This document shows positions 45,107 through 57,335 of a DNA stretch of 64,000 nt, piece by piece. Each line of letters begins with the position of its first letter. Positions within the stretch are counted from its first letter, which is position 1. Source of the DNA: Pyrus communis (lineage: Eukaryota; Streptophyta; Magnoliopsida; Rosales; Rosaceae); contig NC_084808.1 of the NCBI RefSeq assembly GCF_963583255.1, forward strand, positions 8,269,501 through 8,333,500, in the 5' to 3' direction. The translations under genes were made by a program, and so were the position numbers. The notes below the pieces were generated by a model. It made no database searches. It was given only the letters and a program-made list of their open reading frames with translations, and was not told the DNA's origin.

Positions 45107-47610
45107 TGATGCGAGATTTATACGCGCATAAATTAAACCCTCTTTTTGTCAAATTGTAGTATATATGTAAGTAGGGATCGTTCTAGACCGGGGATTAGGA
45201 GGGATTGTTAACCACTTGGATTTGACTCAAAAACGTAAAATAACAATATGAAACACTATACTAGACTCAAAAAATGCAAAACTAAACTTTAAAACACTAA
45301 AACAAACCAAAAGACTCAAACATCACCCAAAACACTCAAAACTGCCTTAAAAACACTTTCTGGGCAGTTTTGAGCACTTTGGTGAATTTGGACGAATTTA
45401 TGTAACAAAGTGAATCACAACACTTATAAACACAAACTAAAACACTTTCTAACTAAATTGGACATTAAAGTAAAGGGGGATTTAGATTTGACGAGAATTG
45501 AAATAATGAAACAAATTAATAAACTAGACAGAATGTAAGTAAAAACAGATAGTAAAGATGAATGTGATGAAAATATGGATGATGGAATAGCCAAGGGGTT
45601 CATCTCCACACATGTTACACTTGCATAATAAAATGATTTCCAATTGCATTTCAATAAACCATGAATTCTCAACACCCCAAGTTAACCGTGATGCACTAAT
45701 TAACCTTCAAATCTTCCTAACGTTATTGAATTGGATGATGCATGCGACAATTCAAAACATTCCCCGCAAGTCCTCAACATGAATGCATAGAAGAGATACA
45801 AGCAAGAATCATTATGCTCTATGAAAATTATAAGTGTTGACGAGGCATTCGTTACTATGGATTGCATGAAACTTATGCCAAGAATTCGTTTAACGCGATT
45901 GTTTATAAGCAACCTCCACTACTTGTGAATATAAGTTCGTAACTATTAGGTGAAACTCACTTATATTCTAGCGTCATATTCATGCGTGAAAATTAAGCGT
46001 GCACTCTCAATAAACATACATAAATAAGTTATCAATCAAACAGTTAAACAAATTGAATCCACAACTTATGAAACGCAATTAGAAGTAATCAAATCAAAAT
46101 GCAAACATAAATATATATTTCGAATCACCCCCTAGCTAAAGGGGGTTTAGTTCCTTATGCGTACAAAACAAAGAGAATCAAAGAAACACCTAAACATTCC
46201 AACAACTCAAACTTGAATTGTATGAACGTTTAGGCACTCTTCTCTTCCTCTTTATTGTGGCACAAGGTCTAAGGATAGTTTGATGGTGTGAATGGTTTGG
46301 GGAGTGGTGGAAATGGAAGGATGGTGTTTGGATTGTAAGGGAGAGGCACGGCAAGGGTGGTTTGATGGTCTACATTCTGAATATGGAAGAATGTATATGA
46401 ATTGAGGTGTGTATGGATGATTTTCTGAATATGGAAGAGTGTATTGTGTTGTGAATGGAATGCCTTTATTGTGGCTGCAATGGATGCTTATTTATAGGTG
46501 AAATGGGGGGAACATGACAGCTAGGAGGGAATGTGGCTGTATGTTTGAATGATTAAAGGATGCATGTGGGTTGGAAATGCATGTGCAATGAATATGTGGG
46601 TGCATGTGCAAGGGGACAATCTGGAAATGAAAAGGGAAATGCATGTGGCTGATTTATGCATGTGATTAAAGAGTGAATGCATGTGTTGAAATGGTAAAGG
46701 ATGGGAGTGCATGAAAGCCACGGCAAGGGATGTATTTTCTGAATGCAATGATGAAATGGATGGGTGAAATTGTAAGGGGAATGCATGTGGCTGCAATTGG
46801 TTGGGAAAACATGTGAGGGAATGATTAAGGTGAATGAATAATGAAATGGGAAAGCATGTGCAAAAGGGGAATGCATGTGTTGGCTGAATTGAAGAATGTG
46901 AGGGAATGATGAAAGGGGAAACATGACGGCTAGGTTGGTTGGTGGTTGCCATGGAGGTGTGGAATGCATGTGCTGAAATAATTAGAGAGTGAGGGGATGC
47001 ACGACATAATGGTGAGGGCATGTGATGATTTATGAAGATGCATGTGCAATGAAGTGGAATGGATGTGGCTGCAAGGTTTTGTGTTAGGTGATGGGTGCAT
47101 GTTAAGTGATAAGTGATAAGTGATGATGATAAGTGATAAGTGATTATGATAAGTGATATGATAAGTGATGTGATAAGTGATATGATAAGTGATGATGATA
47201 AGTGATAAGTGATAAGTGATATGATATGTGGTTATGATAAGTGATAAGTGGTGATGATAAGTAATGATATGTGGGAGTGTGGCTGAAATGAAGGAGTGGA
47301 ATGTTGGAATGTTATGCACGGCTAAGGCAATTGGAAAGGTTTAAATGTCCTAAAACTAAAGGGAACAAGGTTCCAACACTTTGGTCTTCAATTAGGTCTT
47401 CAATTTCGTCCAACACTTTGGCGCCAAGCATAAGCTATCCATCCTTAGCCCAAAAGTGCTCCAAAAGTCTCCAAAATGCATCTTTTTGCTCCTTTAGCCC
47501 TTTGGACCTACAAACACACGAAAATAGCTTAAAGGACTAAAATAACTAAAGAAACATAACGTAAATGCACGAGAACAAGCCATTTAAGTCGCATGAATAT
47601 GCTCCTATCA
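45107..47610 (-). repeat. E4 LTR (2504 bp)
   Basis: TGATAGGAGCATATTC to CTCGCATCA on minus. U3 carries a long array of AAGTGATAAGTGATGATGAT-type repeats (47103-47275), the mirror of the CACTTATCAT array in the E1 LTR. TATA-like TATAAAT at 46490-46496 (minus). Confidence 0.9.
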
Positions 47611-47697
47611 AATACCCCCACACTTATCTTTTGCTAGTCCTCGAGCAAAACAAAACAACAAAAGAACACAAAACTAGACAAAACGAATAAAACACAA
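45107..47697 (-). mobile_element. E4: one-LTR 3' fragment of an Athila-like element inside E3
   Basis: Contains about 87 bp of 3' internal sequence with the PPT (GATAAGTGTGGGGGTATT on minus) and a 2504 bp LTR. The LTR outer end (CGCATCA) abuts E3 linker sequence ACCATGCCGTGCC directly. The other end is fused to E3 protease sequence at a shared ATTG. Compared with E1, about 95 bp of host linker is missing at the site. No second LTR and no repeat of target sequence. Confidence 0.82.
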
Positions 47698-50050
47698 TAG
47701 CAAAACATGACTAATCATCACTAGGGTACTTGATTGATTCAGAAATATTGAAATTAATAACTTCCCCATCAAATTCCATTGTCAACGTCCCATTAAACAC
47801 ATCAATCTTAGTGCGGGCAGTTTTCATGAATGGGCGTCCAAGAAGGATTGGCAACGAAGGGGAATGGTTTGATTCTTCCATTTCGAGCACGTAGAAATCC
47901 GCCGGAAAGATTAAATGATTGACCTGCACTAAAACATCTTCCAAAACACCCTTTGGATAGGCATTAGATCTATCCGCCAATTGAATAATCACACCATCAT
48001 TTTTTAACTCACCTAGGTTCATAGATGCATAAATTGAGTAAGGCATGACATTAATAGATGCACCTAAGTCTAGCATGGCATGTTCAAAACGATTATTGCC
48101 AATAACACAAGGAATTGTAAAACTACCCGGATCTTTGCATTTAGGGGGCAATTTACGTTGCAAGATGGCTGAGACATTTTCACTTACCTTGACAACCTCT
48201 TTATTTGAAATTCTCTTCCTAGTAGTGCAAAGTTCTTTTAAAAACTTAGCATACCTTGGAACTTGCTTAATTGCATCCAAAAATGGTATATTGACTTGTA
48301 CTTTTCTAAATGTCTCCAAAATGTCCTTCTCAGCCTCCTCCTTCTTCGTTTGCATGAATCTACGAGGAAATGGTACATTTGGAGGAATAACATTAGAAAT
48401 AATCGAATTTGGAACCTCCTTACCCTTGGAAGCCAAATGGGGTTGTTTGGGTGGCTGCGGCATAGGTGGTGTTACCCTTGCCGTGGCTTGCTCTTGCTCC
48501 TCCTCCTCGAATTGCAACTTTTCGTCCTTCGTTGGGGCTGATTTAGAGGGTTGTGAGGCCGTTCCAACTTGTTTTCCACTTCGCAACATGATTGCTTTGG
48601 CAGATTCGAATCCTCCTTTTGGGTTAACAACAGTTGAACTAGGCAACTTGCCTTGCTCTCTGAATTGACCCATGAACTCCGCAATCTACCCTACTTGCTT
48701 TTTTAATTCATCAACCTTTTTGTCCCTATTTTGCATTCGCTGCGCCATAGAAGTTAGTAATTGAAAATTTTGATCATTATCTATGGACGAACCTGATTTG
48801 GGTTGTGTAGGTTGTGCTTGGGGTGGTGTGGGTGCATACGGCCTTTGGTAGAATCCCGGAGGTTGCTGCCTAAATGCGCTTTGTTGTTGGGGTTGTTGTG
48901 GCTCCCTCCATTTGAAATTTGGATGATCTCTCCAACCGGGATTGTATGTATTAGAGAAAGGATCACTCCTTGGTTGGTTTTGGCTCCCATAACCCACGAC
49001 ATTGGAAGATTCCCACCCTCCGTTCTCAATCAATTGAGGGCACTTGTCCGTGAGATGTTCATTCATTGAGCACACGCCACAAACAGCCACACTTTGTACC
49101 TTTGGTATTTCAACCACCTGGGAAAGAAGAGAAGTAAGATTAGCCATTTGATTTTGAAGTTCGGCACTTACCTCATTGACTTGTTGCTGCCGTGGTATGT
49201 CTCTTTGATCAACACCTTCGTATTGTTGAGCATTTAAAGCTCGGTTGGCAATGAGAGTCTTAGCGTCCATGGGTGTTTTGTCCACTAAAGCTCCTCCCGC
49301 TGAGGCGTCTAGCATTTGGCGTTCAATTGGTTGAAGCCCTTCGTAGAAATATTGAAGAAGAAGCTCCTCCTTCATTTGGTGTTGTGGACATGAAGCAACA
49401 AGAGTTTTAAAACGTTCATAATAAGTTGGAAATGATTCACCTTGATTTTGTTGAATGCCACTAATCCTTTTGCGTAAAAGAATGACTTGAGAAGTTGGGA
49501 AAAACTTCTCCAAAAACGCCCTTTTCATACTCTTCCATGATGTGACAGTTCTGGGGGCTAGTTCATATAACCAATCTTTAGCCTTTTCGAAGAGAGAAAA
49601 GGGAAAAGCCTTTTTCTTCAAAATGCTCCCATCAACATTCACCAGGGTCATACTTGAGCAAACAACCTCAAACTCCTTCAAGTGCTTATTAGGATCTTCC
49701 ATGGACAACCCATGGAACTTAGGAATATGGTGCAATAAGCTAGACTTGAGTTCGAACTCATCGGTCTTGTCTGGGGCTGCCCTTGGATATTGAATGCATA
49801 GAGGCATGGCATTGTCCAATCACGAAGCGGAAAGCTCCTTGATTGTTCGATTGTTGGATGCCATAGCCTGTTCTTCCTAAAAAATCTGAGCCGTGGCCTC
49901 CTCTCCCACTTGTATTTCGTCCTCTTCAAGCTCTGGTGCAAGTTGAGGTGGTTGAGGCTCTTGTTGATTCTTCTTCCTTCTCAAGGTTCACTCAAAATCG
50001 TCGTCAAAGTCTAAGATATGCGCATGAACCGGTTGAGAACTCCGAGTCAT
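47698..50050 (-). pseudogene. E3 gag-protease, decayed
   Basis: Begins MTRSSQPVHAHI at 50050. A TGA soon follows in the FE.TLRR region; another TGA lies just before LDNAMPLCIQYP (near 49823), and a TAG in KQVG.IAEF (near 48687). The zinc knuckle reads CGVCSMNEHLTDKC, with a changed GH pair (EH). NTYNPGWRDHPNFKWREP and the protease site DLGASINVMPYS are conserved. The frame runs to SESIKYPSDD, then TAG and the E4 junction. It is the first half of E3 gag-pol, separated from pol by E4. Confidence 0.88.
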
Positions 50051-50137
50051 AAACTAGTACCTAAAAATAAGAAAACAAGACAAGGTTAGAAACTAAAACC
50101 AATAACGCACGAAAATAACAAAAAGAAATAACAAGGG

Positions 50138-50436
50138 AGCCACACAAATATAATTTATCATGCACGCTTATTTGGGTTTATGTTTTTTATTTGCCGGTTC
50201 TTAGTCGGGTTTTCGTATTTTGCACAATGTCGTAAAGAAAAGGAGAGGATAAGCCGACACAAGGGGGCACATCAAAACAAGAAGCTAAATTAGCAAAACA
50301 AAATCTACGCAGAGCCATATCAGCTACCATATCTTGCATGTTGTGGCTTAGCTAACCACCATTAGCTACGTCCATTAATTAACCAACAAGTATGTCTCCT
50401 CTCAATTCTCAGAAACTGATGATTTACACTAGATAG
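50138..50436 (+). repeat. 299 bp host segment duplicated on both sides of E3, right copy
   Basis: Continues past the insertion point into CTGAAACTCCATGG, so this side looks like the empty-site sequence. A further short repeat of TGTCTCCTCTCAATTCTCAG occurs at about 50392 and 50593. Confidence 0.92.
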
Positions 50437-51689
50437 CTGAAACTCCATGGACGGATTCTCGATTTTTAAATGGGCTAACATGAAACTCCATGTCAATTTT
50501 CAATTTTTATTTTTATTTTTATTAGAGTCTGTTTGGCCCAAAATATTGGGTTGGGCCGTGTCCATGGTCAGACTGGCTAAGTCCCTCAATAATGTCTCCT
50601 CTCAATTCTCAGAAACTGATGACTTTCAGGCTCAGATGGTGCTCGTCATCACCTCACTCTCGATTTGCGTTGAGTTTATCACATCTTTGATGGTTGTCGG
50701 CTTTTTGACTTGGGATCCAACTCATCATGACAACTTAGTAAGGGCTCCTCTTTCCGACCCTAATATGTTACGGCCTACCCCTAACCGGCCTAGTTTAACA
50801 TAGGGCCCCATTTAAAAAACACAGATTAGGATTCCAAAATTGAGCTTGAACACTTGCCCTATATAACACTGATATTGTGCAATTCTGACTGTGTACATCC
50901 AAGTTTCGTCTCTGAACATCCTCTTTTCTAGATACCAAATTTTCTCTCGCACTTTTTTTTTGACATAAAAAATAATTTACTAAACTTTTAAGAATACCCT
51001 TATTTTACTTGTTATGAATTTATTTTTCTTTGCACACCCATTTTTCATTTTCTTTGAACACCCATTTTCCTTGTATTAATTATATTGGCTCTCTTCAATT
51101 TGGCAATTTTCGTTAATGGAATAGTTCTTCGTTCCACATGTGACTGCATGATTCTTTTATTTCATGAAGCAAAATTTACACTGTAATCAGAAGCAATATG
51201 AAGAACAATGAGGAGACCGAGCACTAGAGTGTCATTAAAAAAAAAAAAAAAAAAAAAACTGGAGCTTCTAAACGCTATCACAATAAGTTGGGAAATAATA
51301 AATACTCAAAATCAAATTTCAACTGAGTGAAGTCTAGATAAGCCTAGTAAATTGAATATCGCGAAGCTCATTAGTCGCTTTGTTACCATGTTGTTTCTTT
51401 TAAAACCATATGGGTGTCCAAAAGAGAATAATTGTTTTTCATAAAAAATCACTAAGTAAGAGTCTTTCCCTTTATTTAAAGGGATTTTCATTTTTTTACA
51501 TGGTGATTAGTTGTGGGATTCACTTGACATCAAATTTTTAACAATTTAAACTGTCTATTTTTCAAGTTGTAGGTCATAGATTGTCCTTTCAAAGGGATTC
51601 ACTCGTGTTTGGACATCAACCAAACATTACACATTTACAAGTTTTTGGTTGTATTATCTTTGTGCCTATTGCACTGCTACAACGTACTG
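50437..51689. other. host-like interval, no gene recognised
   Basis: A 118-codon plus-strand frame (50447-50803) with a hydrophobic middle (ITSLSICVEFITSLMVV) has no family I recognise. A 24-A run is at 51237-51260. Otherwise AT-rich. Confidence 0.3.
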
Positions 51690-53250
51690 AAATGAGGCAT
51701 CATCGCGGATTGGGCATTGACCTTGAACACCATCTATCATTTAATATTTGGAACGATTGACTGAGGATATGTTTACTGCGTGGTTTGCGGATTGTCATTT
51801 TGATAAGACAATTTTCCCACCGTTAGGGGGAGAAAATAACATCATTTCAGAAGAACAATGAGAAAATATCATTCCAGAAGAATGATGAGAAAAGATCGTT
51901 CCAGAAGAAACAATAGAATTTGTCTTATTTTGATTCACGAAGCGATCAATGAAAAAATGAAGTAAGAATAATTGAATGATACCACGAAAGTGATGAAATC
52001 ACATATACTTGCTGCAAATGTGCCTACAAGAATTAATGTCCCTGTTGGACAATATAGTGAGGCAGCAAATGATTTATCTGTTGCACGCCTGAAACATGGC
52101 AGACCCTCAGACTCAAAAGGTTCAGTCATTCGAAAAAAGAAGAATATCGCACGACCGAACTATTGCTTTCCCAAAGCACAATTATTGCATGCCAGAAGCA
52201 TGACAGTCGCCGCATGGATACACGTCCCAGAAAGGACAATCCCATGGGAATTCTGATGTCTTTCTAATGACTCAACTCCTGGGAGTGGAGATTACAATCC
52301 AAGCTCTATAATGCTCAAGAAGAGGTTATGTTCAGCATTCTCTAAATTATGACTATCCTGGAAGAGATAGTGTAATGCCCTTGAATAGGCAATGAATATC
52401 CAAAGAAATGAAGAAAAAAAAAAATTATACATGCGCATGTACTTGAGAATATGGGATCATAGATTGATGATAACCAATGGTAATTTTGGTTTTTACAAGT
52501 AGCTACTAAATTCATCAATGAGCTCTGTTGATATTGAGTCCTGTTCTTTTTCTGTCAACAAAATTATTGGCAAAAATGGAGAAAGGCAATTCCATTACAA
52601 TTTTGTAAGAACGTGGAAAAATAGACCTATATACTTGAATATAATACAAATAGCCAAAAGATGTTGAACCAAGGAGGTTACATTGGGCATTTGTAATACA
52701 GTGAAATACACTCACATGATATGACACAAGGTTGTAAACGAGTTCATATGAATGAAGAATTATATACGAAGGGTTATGAGTCGCACACATCATATCTCCA
52801 TAAGTAAATCCCTTAAATATGCATGGAAGAAAGTTGCTTTGTATAAATTCCAAAGGAAAATGTGTCATGAAGTGCAGAAAATCCTTGAAGGATTAATATT
52901 GCTTGAAGAAAGCCCTGAAAAGGTAAAGCATAATATATGTACTCAATACCAATGGATGGTATGGACTCTTGAAGAGTCAAGAAAGATTATAAAGTGTTGA
53001 GAGAAATATTGCCTCGAACTACAGATCGAACAATATGCCAACACGAATCTTATCCATGATGTTTATGATATTAAAGAATCATATGGATTGAAGATTATGA
53101 GTTGAATACTCAAATGCTTTAGACACTAAGAATGATCATTTATCTTCGTGAGGGTAAAGATAAATTGATATTTGGTCCAGAAGTACCACATCTTAGTGAA
53201 GTATATGCTTTATTGTATTTGGCAAAATACATTGAATGAAATAAAGCTTA
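51690..53250 (+). pseudogene. Ty1/copia pol remnant (integrase C-terminal part to RT/RNase H)
   Basis: Scattered, frameshifted stretches in copia order: FADCHFDKTIFPPLGGE near 51785 (integrase C-terminal region), a segment corresponding to ANVPTRINVPVGQYSEAA and LSVARLKHGRPSDSKGS near 52015-52120, and FGPEVPHLSEVYALLYLAKY near 53170-53235, which resembles the RT-RNase H connection. Stops are frequent in every frame. Too decayed to give a lineage. It runs directly into the antisense-ORF cassette at about 53272. Confidence 0.6.
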
Positions 53251-53271
53251 TATATTGATTTCTCCGAGAAA

Positions 53272-53940
53272 TTAAAGACATGTACATACACATGAGTTAA
53301 AACAAACAAACAGGATGAAGCCTTCACAAAGGTTGCTCATGTGAAACCTCAATACTCGGCAATACCCCAAAAGGGGGAGGCACTGGAGATTGATCATGTG
53401 GCACCCCAGTACATGACAAAACACCAGAGGGGAAGGCATCAGTTGCCTTCGGAATCTAGCAACGAACTTCTGGTGAGCACTTTGAATCCGACTTTCGGAT
53501 TCCTGTATCTGGTCGAGATCTCTTTTCATGCTCGTCGAGTAATTATTTGCAAGCACGTGTAACACTCTATTCTCGTGCTTGAGCCCTCTGATCTCTTGTT
53601 TAAGACTTGCCATCTCAGCCATCAATGATTCAACTTGGTGAGTTCGACCAAGTAGGCTTTGGCCCATATTGGAAACAGAGCCAGCACATTAAACACTGAG
53701 AGCCAATAAGTCTTGAACGGCCGACTCATCAGACCGTTTTGAAAGGATTATGTTATCCCTTGGAGTGAAAAGATTCCTAGCTGCCACAGTAGCGGTTATG
53801 TTGTTCTTCATCACAGAGTCCCCAACTGTAAGAGAACCATTAGAAAATAAGAAAGATGGACACCATATATTATCCTAACGCTGCTCGTCTGTATCACTCC
53901 TAAGACTCAAATCTAAGCAAATGTTAGATGGGCAAGCCAT
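53272..53940 (-). pseudogene. antisense coiled-coil ORF, decayed copy next to copia remnant
   Basis: ATG at 53940 (MACPSNICLDLSLRSD). An early TAG precedes DNIWCPSFLFSNGSL, and a TAA follows LLALSV. Then an open stretch from 53667: SVSNMGQSLLGRTHQVES, the coiled coil MAEMASLKQEIRGLKHENR, LHVLANNYSTSMKRDLD. Clearly the same family as 6608-7228 and 60299-60982 but more diverged, with a different C-terminal end (SPLVFCHVLGCHMINLQCL) instead of the Ala-Pro-Met repeats. Not functional. Confidence 0.75.
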
Positions 53941-55306
53941 TTTCAGAAATGAAGAAGGAAAAATGAGGTCAAATAAAATCTCAGAAGTGCAAGAAAGGGG
54001 ACAATTTCTACAGGCAGTAACTTTCTGAGCATACTCTTGGACAATTGATGTCTCTATAAAAGAAGAGGCAACATAGCCACTTGTTCAGAGATCGAAGAGG
54101 CATCGCTCTCCGAATTTCAAAAGCCAGATTTTCCTGAATAAAGTTCGTTGGCATTTTTCAGACGCAATCTCAGCTTTGTCGGATATCGCGTGCAACTTTT
54201 TCAAAGATTTCTGACAAAGTTGAAAACGCGTAAATCTTACTGTTCTAATTATACCACAGTTGCTGACAAGAGTAAAAGCACAACACCACTACATGCTATT
54301 GAAAAATCTCTATATATGTCGACCTTCGTTCTCCATAACAAAGCAGACTTGCAAGAATACCTAACTCTTCCTCATATTCGAGAATGCATCTTCAACAAAG
54401 CATCTCAAAATACTCAATTTTCTTCCTCTCCAAGAATACCTCTTCAAAACAAATCACACCAGAGCAAGATTATCTCATATCATCAGGGACGAGAGCAAGA
54501 GTATCTCATATCATGCAATATCCCTGTCATTTCCTTTGTCCTTATTCTTACTTGCAAAAACAAGGATATAGAAAGCAATATGTCAGAACCTTCACTCAAA
54601 CTTCCGGTAAGGAACCGACTGCTTGGAACCTTTCCTGATTGCTTACTTAGAATTGCTCTCGAGTACTCATCTTCAACTGCTGGTAGAGTTGGGTCTCAAG
54701 TCATCAACACCGCATAATAATTGGCTCGTTGATGGCTTTTTACACTGAAGCTGCCACGCATTGATGAGTCACCAAGAAGTGAAAGACCTTTTAAATGCAA
54801 GGTTTGTATTCCACTCCTGCATCAGTGAACAAATACTACAAGAGAAGATGCCACACATGCATGAAGGAAAACCAGGGAAAATACCGCTTATGCAAGGGGA
54901 ACAAGTAAGGCAAGTGAAAATGATACATTGAAGCATGTGGAGACAAGCGTAACAAACACGTGCTGATTCATCCCCGACAAAGCCGAAGATCACTTGCCAC
55001 GTAAAGCTCATCATGGTCCAATTTCATTCAAGATGAAGCCTCGAAGGTCCTTGAAGAAATCACAAGTCCGATTGAAGATCAAGTGTCCACCACCCTTGAA
55101 TCAAATTCAGCTCCAGATAAAAGGAGTAAATTTAGACCTTTGGAGGAAATCAGAAAACCCTCCAGCCCAGTTCAAGAACGAGCGTGTGGAAAGTTAATAA
55201 CAAGTAAAGTGCATTTTTCGGCAATTCTTCTCGCTAAGAGACTGAAGCAAAATGATCAACGATTAGCCTAAATGATTTGAAATCATGGGGAGATACTCAT
55301 CAGGGG
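53941..55306. other. cassette right part with conserved TATA motif
   Basis: CTCTATATATGTCGACC at 54308-54324 is conserved at the same relative position as in E1 and E5. Open frames (54148-54717 and others) are related to those at 7562-8089 and 59438-59989 but have no domain. It ends with a purine-rich CATCAGGGGGAGCA (55299-55311), like a copia PPT, where E5 begins. Confidence 0.45.
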
Positions 55307-55311
55307 GAGCA

Positions 55312-57335
55312 TGATGCGAAAATTATACGCACACAAATTAAACCCTCTTTTTGTCAATTGTAGTATAAGTATAAGTAGGGATCGTTCTAGACCGGGGATT
55401 AGGAGGGATTGTTAACCACTTGGATTTGACTCAAAAACGTAAAAACGCAATATAAAACACTAAACTAGACTCAAAGAAAGTAAAACTAAACTTTAAAACT
55501 CTAAAACAAACCAAAAGACTCAAACAGTACCCAAAGTACTCGAAACTGCCTTAAAATCACTTTCTGGGCAGTTTTGAGCACCTTGAGTACTTTGGACGAA
55601 TTTGGGAAACAAAATGAATCAAAACACTCATAAACACAAACTAAATGTATTTCTAACTATTCTAACACTTTAAAACACTAAGACAAACCAAAAGACTCAA
55701 ACATCACCCAAAACACTCAAAACTGCCTTAAAATCACTTTCTGGGCAGTTTTGAGCACTTTGGTGAATTTGGACGAATTTGTGTAACAAAATGAATCAAA
55801 ACTCTTATAAACACAAACTAAGACACTTTCTAACTAAATTAGACAATAAAGTAAAGGGGGATTTAGGTTTTAACGAAATTAAATAAAATGCACAGATTAC
55901 AATTTAAAACAGAATGTAAATATGAAATAGATGGAATTGAATGGAATGAAGGCTAGCTAAAGGGTTCATCTCCACACATGTTATACTTGCATAATAAAAT
56001 GATTTCCAATTGCATTTCAATAAACTATGATGCTCAACACCCCAAGTTAACCGTGATGCACTAATTAACCTTCAAATCTTCCTAACGTTATTGAATTGGA
56101 TGATGCATGCGACAATTCAAAACATTCCCCACAAGTCCTCAACATGAATGCATAGAAGAGGTACAAGCAAGAATCATTACGCTCTATGAAAATTATAAGT
56201 GTTGACGAGGCATTCGTTACTATGATTGCATGAAACTTATGCCAAGAATTCGTTTAACGCGATTGTTTATAAGCAACCTCCACTACTTGTGAATATAAGT
56301 TCGTAACTATTAGGTGAAACTCACTTATATTCTAGCGTCATATTCATGCATGAAAATTAAGCGTGCACTCTCAATAAACATACATAAATAAGTTATCAAT
56401 CAAACGGTTAAACAAATTGAATCCACAACTTATGAAACGCAATTAGAAGTAATCAAATCAAAATGCAAGCATAAACATATATTTCGAATCACCCCCTAAC
56501 CAAGGGGGGTTTAGTTCCTCATGGTACAAAACAAAGAGAATTGAAATTAAACATTGAAATCAAAGAAACACCTAAACATTCCAACAACTCAAAATTGAAT
56601 TGTATGAACGTTTAGGCACTCTTATCTTCCTCTTCGTTGTAGCACAAGGTCTAAGGATAGTTTGATGGTGTGAATGGTTTGGGGAGTGGTTGGAGTGGCT
56701 GCAATGGAGGAGAAAAGTGTTTTGGTGGCTGCTGCAAGGGTGTGGAGAGGTTTTGACGAATTTCTGGAATATGGAAGAGTGAATGAGAATGAATCAATGT
56801 TGTGTGAAGTGTGTATGGTTTTTATAGGGAGATGAATGGATGGGAGAGGGAACATGACAGCTAGGTTAAGTGAATGCATGTGCAAAACAGCTAGGATGGC
56901 TGAAATTGTAAGGGGAATGCATGTGCAATGTTGGAAATCTGATGGGAGAAAGGTGGATGCATGTGTTGGCTGATTTAAAGAATGTGAGGGAATGATGAAA
57001 GGGGAAACATGACAGCTAGGTTATGATGATGAGTGCATGTGGCTGATTTATGAAGAGTGAATGCATGTGGCTGCAAGGTGTGAATGATTATGGGTGCATG
57101 TGGCTGCAATGGATTAGGAATCCTTCAATTTCGTCCATTCCTTTTGCACCAAACATAAGCTATCCATTCCAAGTCCAATTTTGCTCCAAAATGCTCCAAA
57201 ATGCATCTTTTTGCTTCCTTAGCCATATGAACCTAAAAACACACGAAAATAGCTTAAAGTACTAAAATAACTAAAGAAACATAACGTAAATGCACGAGAA
57301 CAAGCCATTTAAGTCGCATGAATATGCTCCTATCA
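55312..57335 (-). repeat. E5 3' LTR (2024 bp)
   Basis: TGATAGGAGCATATTC to TTTTCGCATCA on minus. It holds an internal duplication of about 180 bp around AACTGCCTTAAAATCACTTT (55547 and 55722). TATAAAA on minus at 56820-56826. Confidence 0.95.

Larger units (their letters stand above)
37996..50137 (-). mobile_element. E3: Athila-like element lacking its 5' LTR, with nested fragment E4
   Basis: Minus-strand order: partial leader (50137-50051), gag and PR (50050-47698), E4 (47697-45107), RT-RH-INT (45106-42060), 3' non-pol region without the antisense cassette, internal polypurine tract (41846-41827), PPT (about 40147-40133), 3' LTR (40131-37996). The leader is cut before the PBS and fused to a copy of the 299 bp that precedes the LTR. 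Coding regions carry several nonsense and frameshift changes, so this is an old copy. Confidence 0.9.

Noticed and set aside
47103..47275. Regular AAGTGATAAGTG array considered as a CRISPR-like or satellite array
   Set aside because: Contiguous short units without spacers, inside an LTR; a minisatellite.
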